Source of the DNA: Nocardioides sp.
Lineage (GTDB): Bacteria > Actinomycetota > Actinomycetes > Propionibacteriales > Nocardioidaceae
Direction: 5' to 3'
Assembly: GCA_020636915.1 (NCBI GenBank)
Contig: JACJWV010000019.1
Coordinates: forward strand, 25,446-89,445
Length of the DNA: 64,000 nt
Shown: positions 25,488-31,975 of the stretch, one piece after another
Layout of the letters: each line of letters begins with the position of its first letter
How positions within the stretch are numbered: position 1 is the stretch's first letter
The notes under the pieces: generated by a model
What the model saw: the letters and a program-made list of their open reading frames with translations, nothing else
Database searches by the model: none
Told to the model about the DNA's origin: nothing
Made by a program: the position numbers and the translations under genes

Positions 25488-25524
25488 GGTGGTCGAGGAG
25501 GCGCGCCAGCGCCGTCTCGCAGCC
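25488..25524. repeat. REP-like repeat at the fdxA-dapC junction
   Basis: A 37-bp copy of the element found inside aspS, differing only near its end (CTCGCAGCC versus CTCGAGACC). It begins 8 bp after the fdxA stop and supplies the only in-frame start codon for dapC. Confidence 0.85.
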
Positions 25525-26619
25525 CGTCGTGTCTCCGGGCGCCTTCCCGACTTCCCCTGGGACCACCTGCTCGAGCACGGCGAGCGTGCCCGCGCGCACC
25601 CGGACGGGATCGTCGACCTGTCGATCGGCACCCCGGTCGACCCGACGCCCGAGGTCGTGCAGGACGCGCTCCGCCGCGCGGCGGACTCACCGGGCTATCC
25701 GCTGACGGTCGGCCGGACGGAGACCCGGCAGGCCGCCGTCGACTGGCTCGAGCGACGCCACGGCGTCACCGGGCTGACCCCCGGCTCGGTGCTCCCGGTC
25801 ATCGGCTCCAAGGAGCTGATCGCCTCGATGCCCGCGCACCTCGGTCTCGGCCCCGGCGACCTGGTCGCCTACCCGGAGCTCGCCTACCCGACCTACGAGG
25901 TCGGCGCCGTCCTGGCCGGGGCGACCCCCGTGGCCCGCGACTCGCTGACGTCGTTCGGGCCCGAGGTCCCGGCCCTGCTCTGGCTGAACTCGCCGTCGAA
26001 CCCCACCGGCCGGGTGCTCCCGGTCGAGCACCTGCGCAAGGTCGTCGACTGGTGCCGCGAGCGCGGCACCCTGCTGGTCTCCGACGAGTGCTACGTCGAG
26101 TGCGCCTGGGAGGCCGAGCCGGTCTCGGTGCTGCACCCCGACGTCTGCGGCGGCTCCCACGAGGGGATCCTCGCGGTGCACTCGCTCTCCAAGCGGTCCA
26201 ACCTCGCCGGCTACCGCTGCGCGTTCGTCGCCGGTGACCCTGCGGTGGTCGCGGAGCTGCTCGCGGTCCGCAAGAACCTCGGACTCCAGATGCCCGGCCC
26301 GCAGCAGGTCGCGATGCAGGCGGCGCTCGAGGACGACGCCCACGCGGTCGAGCAGCACGCCCGGTACGCCGCCCGGCGGGCGAAGCTGCGCGAGGCGCTG
26401 CTGGTCGCCGGGTTCACGATCGACCACTCCGAGGCGTCCCTCTACCTGTGGACCACCGAGGACCAGGACTGCTGGGACACGGTCTCGTGGTTCGCCGAGC
26501 GCGGCATCCTGGTCGCGCCGGGTGCCTTCTACGGCGTCGCCGGCAACCGGCACGTGCGGATCGCCTTCACCGCCACCGACGAGCGCGTCGACGCCGCGGT
26601 CGCCCGGCTCACGGCCTGA
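25489..26619 (+). CDS. dapC: N-succinyldiaminopimelate aminotransferase
   Basis: A 376-aa fold-type I PLP aminotransferase. PLP-lysine motif SLSKRSNLAGYR (Lys235), substrate/PLP contacts in LWLNSPSNPTGRVLP and SDECYVECAW, and IDLSIGTP-like VDLSIGTPVDPTPEVV near the N-terminus. It converts N-succinyl-2-amino-6-oxopimelate and glutamate to N-succinyl-LL-DAP in the succinylase branch of lysine/peptidoglycan precursor synthesis; dapD and dapE lie nearby. The apparent GTG start and first 12 codons (VVEEARQRRLAA) come from a REP-like repeat, and no ribosome site is visible, so translation may be coupled to fdxA or initiate at a non-standard codon nearer RRVSGRLPDFPWD. Confidence 0.88.
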   Translation: MVEEARQRRLAARRVSGRLPDFPWDHLLEHGERARAHPDGIVDLSIGTPVDPTPEVVQDALRRAADSPGYPLTVGRTETRQAAVDWLERRHGVTGLTPGSVLPVIGSKELIASMPAHLGLGPGDLVAYPELAYPTYEVGAVLAGATPVARDSLTSFGPEVPALLWLNSPSNPTGRVLPVEHLRKVVDWCRERGTLLVSDECYVECAWEAEPVSVLHPDVCGGSHEGILAVHSLSKRSNLAGYRCAFVAGDPAVVAELLAVRKNLGLQMPGPQQVAMQAALEDDAHAVEQHARYAARRAKLREALLVAGFTIDHSEASLYLWTTEDQDCWDTVSWFAERGILVAPGAFYGVAGNRHVRIAFTATDERVDAAVARLTA

Positions 26620-26638
26620 TCGGGCGCGGACTTCGTCG

Positions 26639-26824
26639 TCAGGCGGACAGCGGGACGACGACCTGGTCGAGGCCGTCGGGCGTCAGGTAGTGGCCGTCGT
26701 CGAAGAGCACGATGCCGTTGCAGAGACGGCACCAGCCCTGGTCGTGCAGGTGGTCGGAGACCACGTGCGCGGCGAAGCAGTCGCTCGCGTCGGCCGCCGG
26801 ACAGTCAGGGTAGTGATTGCACAT
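26639..26824 (-). CDS. Small Cys/His-rich protein (DUF5999-like), copy 1
   Basis: A 61-aa protein, MCNHYPDCPAADASDCFAAH followed by DHLHDQGWCRLCNGIVLFDD. Cysteines and histidines (C2, H4, C8, C16, then CRLC) could bind a metal. The pattern M-C-x-H...P-x-C-P...QGW...LCNG matches the DUF5999 family of actinobacteria (from memory), whose role is unknown. The ATG has the ribosome site GGGAGGT; a longer in-frame start lacks one. It lies downstream of a tandem paralogue on the same strand. Confidence 0.8.
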   Translation of the reverse strand: MCNHYPDCPAADASDCFAAHVVSDHLHDQGWCRLCNGIVLFDDGHYLTPDGLDQVVVPLSA

Positions 26825-26941
26825 CGTCGTACCTCCCGACAGAAGGCTTCCGCGCCTGGTCGGGTCGAAAACCTGGTCTGGTCCGGGCTGTGGACGGTGC
26901 GGCCCCGGGGCCACGCTCCAGGTCGGTGTCGGGGACCGGCG

Positions 26942-27124
26942 TCAGGCCGAGAGGCCGATGGTGTGGTCGAGGCCGTCCGGGGTCAGGTAGTGGCCGTCGT
27001 CGAAGCGGATCACGCCGTTGCACAGCCGGCACCACCCCTGGTCGTGCCGGTGGTCGGCCACCACCTGGGCGTCGCAGCAGTCGGTGGCCTGGGTGTCAGG
27101 ACAGCGCGGGGTGTGGTTGCACAT
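26942..27124 (-). CDS. Small Cys/His-rich protein (DUF5999-like), copy 2
   Basis: A 60-aa paralogue of the next gene: MCNHTPRCPDTQATDCCDAQ followed by DHRHDQGWCRLCNGVIRFDD and GHYLTPDGLDHTIGLSA. It shares nearly the whole C-terminal half with copy 1 (QGWCRLCNG, FDDGHYLTPDGLD), which fits a recent tandem duplication. The ATG follows GAAGGAAC. Both copies contain conserved Cys/His residues suitable for zinc binding. Function unknown. Confidence 0.8.
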   Translation of the reverse strand: MCNHTPRCPDTQATDCCDAQVVADHRHDQGWCRLCNGVIRFDDGHYLTPDGLDHTIGLSA

Positions 27125-27305
27125 GTCGTCGTTCCTTCGTGGTCGTTCCGGCCGTGCTGTTGGTGGTGCACGGCCGCGGCGGCTGGGCTCGCCTCGGATC
27201 TCTCTGTGACCAGCATCACCCCGGAGGGGGTGGATGTGGGGAGACCTTGCCCGAAAGGGCAGGACGGATTAGGCCGAGGCTCGGACGAAGTCGGCCGGAG
27301 CCGGG

Positions 27306-28274
27306 TCAGGAGAAGACGTCGACGTGCACGTGGTCGCGGTGCTCGAGGACGGCAGGGTCGCCGGAGCTCTCCGGCGGGTCGTAGTCGCGCCAGCCCTCGC
27401 CGGAGCGGCTCGCGGTCCAGATCCGGTCGTCGAAGATGACCGTCGCGATGTCGAGCCGGTCGGCCATCGCGACGAGGTACTGGGCCATCGCCCACCCGCG
27501 GATCTTGTTCGCGGGGCTGACGGGCCGCACGAACACGTCGACCGCGCGCCCGTCGTAGTGGGCGGAGCCCGCCATGTGGCCGCTGCTGACGCCGCCCGGG
27601 GCGAAGCCGCCCATCGGCGGGTCGCCGAAGACCTCGTCGACCTCGCGCCGGACGACGTCGGCCCGGTGCGTGAGCCCGGAGTCGGTGAGCGTGCGGCCGG
27701 CCGAGTCCGGTGCGTCCCCGAGACGACAGCTGAACGCGTGCGGGGAGTTGCCGGTGAGCGCGGAGGCGAGCACCCGAGCGTCGGCCTCGTGCTCGGCGTA
27801 CGCCTCGGGGTAGCCGGACCGCTGCACCTCCTGCGCCGCCTCGGTCACCTGCATCGTCTGGTAGCCGTCGACCTTCGCGAGCGCGTCGTAGAAGGCGTTG
27901 GCGGCGTAGTAGGGGTTGGTGACCTGGGCCCGCGTGCCCCAGCCTTGCGACGGGCGCTGCTGGAACAGCCCGGCCGAGTCGCGGTCGCCGCTCTCGAGGT
28001 TGTAGAGCTTGGACTCCTGGTAGGCGGTCGCGAGGGCGATCGTGGCGGCCCGGGCGGGCATCCCGCGACGGACCGCGACCGCGGTGATCAGGGCGGCGTT
28101 CTCGGCCTGCTCGACCGACAGCGTGACCGTGCGCCCGCTGACCGTCGCGGTGCACTCGTCGGGGGTGAAGAACGGCGCGACGCCGCCGATCAGGCTGGTG
28201 ACGCCCCAGACGCCCGCAGCCACGGCACCCACGCCGGCGAGCGCGACCAGGGCGACGCCGGTCCGCACCCTCAT
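27306..28274 (-). CDS. Membrane-anchored lysozyme-like plus M15-peptidase-like protein
   Basis: A 322-aa protein with an N-terminal membrane/signal segment (VALVALAGVGAVAAGVWGVT). The first domain has TAYQESKLYNLESGDRDSAG and LFQQRPSQGWGT, a lysozyme-like fold with a possible catalytic Glu (in YQESK). The C-terminal domain has SAHYDGRAVDVFVRP and HRDHVHVDVF, the His-x6-Asp ... His pattern of M15/VanY-type zinc peptidases. It probably acts on peptidoglycan outside the membrane, but neither activity is proven. No conserved partner is adjacent; dapD lies upstream on the same strand, about 22 bp away. Confidence 0.75.
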   Translation of the reverse strand: MRVRTGVALVALAGVGAVAAGVWGVTSLIGGVAPFFTPDECTATVSGRTVTLSVEQAENAALITAVAVRRGMPARAATIALATAYQESKLYNLESGDRDSAGLFQQRPSQGWGTRAQVTNPYYAANAFYDALAKVDGYQTMQVTEAAQEVQRSGYPEAYAEHEADARVLASALTGNSPHAFSCRLGDAPDSAGRTLTDSGLTHRADVVRREVDEVFGDPPMGGFAPGGVSSGHMAGSAHYDGRAVDVFVRPVSPANKIRGWAMAQYLVAMADRLDIATVIFDDRIWTASRSGEGWRDYDPPESSGDPAVLEHRDHVHVDVFS

Positions 28275-28295
28275 GAGCTCCTCATGGGTCCAGTG

Positions 28296-29252
28296 TCAGT
28301 TGGTGTGCAAAACGGCGTTCAGCGCCACGCCGTCGCTCTTCCACGGCACCGCCTCGATGGCCCCGGTGATCGAGTTGCGGCGGAACAGCACGTTGCTCAC
28401 GCCCGACAGCTCGACGGCCTTGACCACTCTGGTGCTCGCGTGGGCCAGGTCCGGGTCGGGGACGACGACCTTGGTGCCGGCGGTGACGTAGCAGCCCGCC
28501 TCGACGACGCAGTCGTCGCCGAGCGAGATCCCGATCCCGGCGTTGGCACCGATCAGGCAGCGCTCCCCGACGGAGACCACCTCCTTGCCGCCACCGGAGA
28601 GGGTGCCCATGATCGACGCGCCGCCGCCGACGTCGGAGCCGTCGCCGACGACGACGCCGGCGGAGATCCGGCCCTCGACCATCGACGTGCCCAGCGTGCC
28701 GGCGTTGTAGTTGACGAAGCCCTCGTGCATCACCGTGGTGCCCTCGGCGAGGTGCGCTCCGAGCCGCACCCGGTCGGCGTCGGCGATCCGCACGCCGCTC
28801 GGCACGACGTAGTCGACCATGCGCGGGAACTTGTCGACCCCGAAGACGGTGAGGTGCCGGCCGTTGGCGCGGAGCCGGGTCCGGGCGGCCTCGAAGCCCT
28901 CGACGGCGCACGGGCCGGCACTGGTCCACACGACGTTGGTGAGCAGCCCGAAGACGCCGTCGAGGTTGATCGTGTGCGGTGCCACCTGGCGCGAGGAGAG
29001 CAGGTGCAGGCGCAGCCAGACGTCCTCGGTCGTCGTCGGCGGCGCCTGGAGGTCCGCGACCTCGACGAGCAGCACGTCGCGGGTCACGCCGCGGTCCTTG
29101 TCGGCGCCCTGGAGCGCGCCCAGGTCGGCCGGACAGACCGCAGCTGCCGGCTTCTCGCCGAGCGCCGGGCTCGGGAACCAGACGTCGAGCACGGTCCCGG
29201 CCGCGTCGAGGGTGGCCAGGCCGAAGCCCCAGGCAGTCGTCGGCGTGCTCAC
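28296..29252 (-). CDS. dapD: Tetrahydrodipicolinate N-succinyltransferase
   Basis: A 318-aa trimeric left-handed beta-helix enzyme. Hexapeptide repeats occur between residues about 165 and 260 (GTTVMHEGFVNYNAGTLGTS, RISAGVVVGDGSDVGGGASI, GTLSGGGKEVVSVGERCLIG, NAGIGISLGDDCVVEAGCYV). The motif GGGASIMGTLSGGGK and overall size match the actinobacterial DapD type. It transfers succinate from succinyl-CoA to tetrahydrodipicolinate, the first step of the succinylase branch, ahead of DapC and DapE (both in this window). The start is GTG. Confidence 0.93.
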   Translation of the reverse strand: MSTPTTAWGFGLATLDAAGTVLDVWFPSPALGEKPAAAVCPADLGALQGADKDRGVTRDVLLVEVADLQAPPTTTEDVWLRLHLLSSRQVAPHTINLDGVFGLLTNVVWTSAGPCAVEGFEAARTRLRANGRHLTVFGVDKFPRMVDYVVPSGVRIADADRVRLGAHLAEGTTVMHEGFVNYNAGTLGTSMVEGRISAGVVVGDGSDVGGGASIMGTLSGGGKEVVSVGERCLIGANAGIGISLGDDCVVEAGCYVTAGTKVVVPDPDLAHASTRVVKAVELSGVSNVLFRRNSITGAIEAVPWKSDGVALNAVLHTN

Positions 29253-29285
29253 GGGAGGACAGCCTAGATGCGGTACGTCGTGCGG

Positions 29286-29795
29286 CTACTCGCCGGTCCG
29301 CCCGTCGACGGCCTCGCGGAGCAGGTCGGCGTGGCCGAGGTGGCGTGCGTACTCCTTGAGCACCTGCTGCAGCACGTCGCGGATCGTCGCGATCCGGTCG
29401 TCGGGGTCCAGGACGAGGTCCAGCGCCTCGTCGGGGAGGCCGTCGAGCCAGGCGTCGGCCCGCGCTGCGGTGTCCCGCCACGTCGCGAACGCCTCCTGGA
29501 CCACGGCGGGGTCCGCGACGGCTCCGTCGAACTGCGTCTCCCAGTCTCCGTCCACGACGAAGAGCTGGTCGTCCTCGGGATGCCGCTGGAGGACCCGGTG
29601 GAACCAGTGGTGCTCCATCTGCGCGAGGTGGCGGACCAGCCCGAGCAGGCTCAGGGTGCTCGGCGGCACCGACCGGCGCGCGAGCTGCTCGGCGTCGAGG
29701 TCGGCGGTCTTGCGCTCGACCGCGGCACGGAGGTCGGCCAGCCAGCGGCGCAGGGTCGCGAGCTCCCCGGGTGTCCCGGCCCCGGCCGTGCTCAT
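29286..29795 (-). CDS. DinB-like four-helix protein, copy 1
   Basis: A 169-aa DinB/DUF664-type helical bundle protein. The opening helix ATLRRWLADLRAAVERKTAD is followed by LDAEQLARRSVPPSTLSLLG and LVRHLAQMEHHWFHRVLQRH, where the conserved His residues could hold a metal. A C-terminal EYARHLGHADLLREAVDGRT is shared with the upstream neighbour. Many actinobacterial DinB-like proteins are putative mycothiol-dependent S-transferases. The gene is about 10 bp from the second copy, so the two form an operon. The start ATG is clear. Confidence 0.85.
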   Translation of the reverse strand: MSTAGAGTPGELATLRRWLADLRAAVERKTADLDAEQLARRSVPPSTLSLLGLVRHLAQMEHHWFHRVLQRHPEDDQLFVVDGDWETQFDGAVADPAVVQEAFATWRDTAARADAWLDGLPDEALDLVLDPDDRIATIRDVLQQVLKEYARHLGHADLLREAVDGRTGE

Positions 29796-29805
29796 CGCCG
29801 GGTCC

Positions 29806-30339
29806 TCACTGGCCGGTCCGTCCGTCGATGCACTCGCGGAGCAGGTCGGCGTGGCCGACGTGGCGGGCGTACTCCTCGACGAGGTGCACCATGACGTCGC
29901 GCACCTCGATCTCGTCGTCGTGCACCCGGACGGTGCGGTCCCAGTCGGTGTCCTGGTCGATCCACGCGTCCGCGGCGGCGACCTCGCGTCGCCACGACGC
30001 CCAGGCCTCCTCGACGACGGCCGGGTCGGGCACGGCCCCGTTGAAGTCGGCGTCGCGGTCGCTCTCGGTGCGGTAGAGCAGCGGGATCTCCGGGTGGCCC
30101 TGGAGGACGCGCCGGTTCCAGCTGTGCTCGACCTTCGCGAGGTGGCGGACCAGGCCGAGCAGGGACAGCGTCGACGGGGGCACCGAGCGCCGCGCCAGCT
30201 GCTCCGCGTCGAGACCCTCGCACTTCATCTCGAAGGTGATGCGGTAGTTGCGCAGGTAGGCCAGGACGTTCTCCCGCTCACCGTGCGTGGGGGAGTAGTC
30301 CCGGCGGTCCGCGCCCTCGGGCTGCCCGTTGTCGCTCAT
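29806..30339 (-). CDS. DinB-like four-helix protein, copy 2
   Basis: A 177-aa paralogue of the next gene. It shares LDAEQLARRSVPPSTLSLLG and LVRHLAKVEHSWNRRVLQGH, and ends EYARHVGHADLLRECIDGRT. The ATG at MSDNGQPEGADRRDYSPTHG fits the family length; an upstream in-frame start would run into a palindromic element. The metal-ligand histidines (HLAKVEHSW, EYARHVGHA) are conserved. A thiol-dependent transferase role is inferred from the family only. Confidence 0.85.
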   Translation of the reverse strand: MSDNGQPEGADRRDYSPTHGERENVLAYLRNYRITFEMKCEGLDAEQLARRSVPPSTLSLLGLVRHLAKVEHSWNRRVLQGHPEIPLLYRTESDRDADFNGAVPDPAVVEEAWASWRREVAAADAWIDQDTDWDRTVRVHDDEIEVRDVMVHLVEEYARHVGHADLLRECIDGRTGQ

Positions 30340-30396
30340 GGGTACACCCGACCAGCAGTCACCGACGTCCGGCAACCGGGTTCCGGGGCCGCAGGG

Positions 30397-30463
30397 GCGA
30401 TAGTCCCTCGCGTTCCGGCTGCCAGAGGGCCGTTGTGACAACCAGAACGTGAGGGACTATCGC
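30397..30463. repeat. 67-bp palindromic element, family A, copy 1
   Basis: Arms of 22 bp (outer part GCGATAGTCCCTC; right arm ends GAGGGACTATCGC) carry two mismatches and enclose 23 bases. A second copy of the same length lies at 31606-31672, in inverted orientation. The two enclose the gene at 30550. The rest of the gap from 30340 to 30549 holds no other gene. Confidence 0.9.
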
Positions 30464-30549
30464 GGCTTCGCGGACGCGTCCCGGGGCCGAGCCCGGGACC
30501 CTGTGGATGACGGACGCGCGGACCGGCCGATCCGGCTCACGATGCCTCC

Positions 30550-31593
30550 GTGTCGCACTCTCTCGAGCGCCACCTCACGCGGGCCGGTCTCGTCGTGCCC
30601 GTCCGGGTAGACCCCTCCGGGGTGAACGGTCCGACCCGGGGCCAGGCGCGAGGACCGGCGTGGCGTCGTACCTCGCAGGGCCTGTATGTCCCGAGCTCGG
30701 TTGTCGGCGACCAGGTCGATCAGCGGATCGTGGAGGCGGCGGCCGTCTTGCCGAGGTTCGGCGGCGTGACCGGGTGGGCGGGACTGGGGTGGCTCGGCGG
30801 ACGGTGGTTCGACGGGCTCTCGTCCTCGGGCCGGCCGCTCGACGTCGATCTCGCGACCGGCGGCCTGCACGTGCGCCGGCAACCGGGCATCGCCATCTGC
30901 GAGGAGAAGCTCGACCCGCGTGAGCTGATCACCGTCGACGGTCTCCGTGTCACAACTGCGGTCCGGTCGGTCTGCTTCGCCATGCGCTACGCGCCGTCCC
31001 TGCGCGAGGCCGTCACTGTTCTCGAGATGGCGGCGTACTCGGACCTGGTCTCGATCGACGAGCTGATGGCGTACGCACTCGCGCACCCCGCGTGGACCGG
31101 GATCCCGCAGTGCCGTGAGGCCGTCCCGTGGTGCGACGAGAACGTCTGGTCGCCGGCCGAGTCGGGCATGAAGTGGACGTGGACCGTGGTGGCGGGCCGA
31201 CCACGACCGCTCTGCAACCGCCCGGTCTTCGACCTCGCGGGCCGCCATCTGGGGACCCCGGACCTCCTCGACCCGGTCGCCGGTGTCTTCGGCCAGTACG
31301 ACGGGTCGCTCCATCTCGCAGGTCGGCAACGCGCCACGGACCTGGACAAGGAGGCGGCACTCAGATCGGTCGGCCTCGAGGGGGCGACGATGGTCGCGGC
31401 CGACCGGGTGAACCCGAGCAGGTTCCTCTTCCGGCTGAATCTCGCCTACGAACGGGCGGCGTGCCTCGCTGAAGGTGAGCGCGGCTGGACCATCGTGGCG
31501 CCACCGGGATGGGTCTCCACCGAGACCGTCGCGGCGCGTCGCCGGCTGGACGACCGTCAACGCGCACGGCTCCTGCGCTACCGGGCGGGGTAG
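30550..31593 (+). CDS. AbiEi/DUF559-like protein with PD-(D/E)XK-type fold
   Basis: A 347-aa protein. The N-terminal 90 aa resemble the AbiEi antitoxin-type winged helix (RRTSQGLYVPSSVVGDQVDQ) and include the family segment GGVTGWAGLGWLGGRWFDGL. A helical middle (TTAVRSVCFAMRYAPSLREA) is followed by a C-terminal nuclease-like core: ESGMKWTWTVV, FDLAGRHLGTPDLLDPVAG with Asp238, then FGQYDGSLHL. In relatives the strand reads GEYDG, so the expected catalytic Glu is Gln249 here. It is enclosed by a pair of 67-bp palindromes. No toxin partner is adjacent. It is either a catalytically weak or dead DNA-binding form, or an unusual variant. Confidence 0.65.
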   Translation: MSHSLERHLTRAGLVVPVRVDPSGVNGPTRGQARGPAWRRTSQGLYVPSSVVGDQVDQRIVEAAAVLPRFGGVTGWAGLGWLGGRWFDGLSSSGRPLDVDLATGGLHVRRQPGIAICEEKLDPRELITVDGLRVTTAVRSVCFAMRYAPSLREAVTVLEMAAYSDLVSIDELMAYALAHPAWTGIPQCREAVPWCDENVWSPAESGMKWTWTVVAGRPRPLCNRPVFDLAGRHLGTPDLLDPVAGVFGQYDGSLHLAGRQRATDLDKEAALRSVGLEGATMVAADRVNPSRFLFRLNLAYERAACLAEGERGWTIVAPPGWVSTETVAARRRLDDRQRARLLRYRAG

Positions 31594-31605
31594 CGGTGGC
31601 CAACG

Positions 31606-31672
31606 GCGATAGTCCCTCACGGTCTGGTTGTCGCAGGCGGCCATCCGCGACCAGAACGTGAGGGACTATCGC
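31606..31672. repeat. 67-bp palindromic element, family A, copy 2
   Basis: Same length as the copy at 30397. Outer arms match (GCGATAGTCCCTCAC ... GTGAGGGACTATCGC), with one mismatch in the first 22 bp. The loop region (CTGGTTGTCGCAGGCGGCC) resembles the reverse complement of copy 1, so the two are inverted relative to each other. It lies 12 bp after the stop of the nuclease-like gene. Confidence 0.9.
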
Positions 31673-31739
31673 GCCGGACGGCACGAATCCACCCCCGCAA
31701 CCCGAATCCGATTGGCGGCCCGCCACGCCCACGCCGTAC

Positions 31740-31975
31740 GATTTCGGCACAGGCGTTCGAGCCGTCATCAGCGGCGAGCCTCCGGAAGAACGGTCTCGAC
31801 GAGCACGACCACCGACGAGACCCAGTAGAACCGGACGGGTGGGCCCGTCACAGCCTCGAACGAGTGGCTCCTCCCCGGAAGTCGGGCGAGGAGCAAGTGG
31901 GGTGGTACCGCGGGTCCTGTGCCGAGCAGGGCGTCGTCCTCACACGACGACGAGCGCAGCGCAGGAGAGCCACCC
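31740..31975 (+). promoter_or_regulatory. T-box riboswitch upstream of ileS
   Basis: The core TGGTACCGCG (31903-31912) is preceded by the stem GCTCCTC/GAGGAGC (about 31867-31894). The base after TGG is T, fitting the A73 discriminator of tRNA-Ile. An ATC triplet (31767-31769) in GCCGTCATCAGCGG is a specifier candidate. TCCTGTGC (31915-31922) can pair with GCGCAGGA (31959-31966), hiding the ribosome site: the known translational T-box design of actinobacterial ileS. Confidence 0.85.

Noticed and set aside
30550..31593. Considered as the antitoxin of an AbiE toxin-antitoxin pair
   Set aside because: No AbiEii nucleotidyltransferase gene is adjacent and the C-terminal half is nuclease-like.
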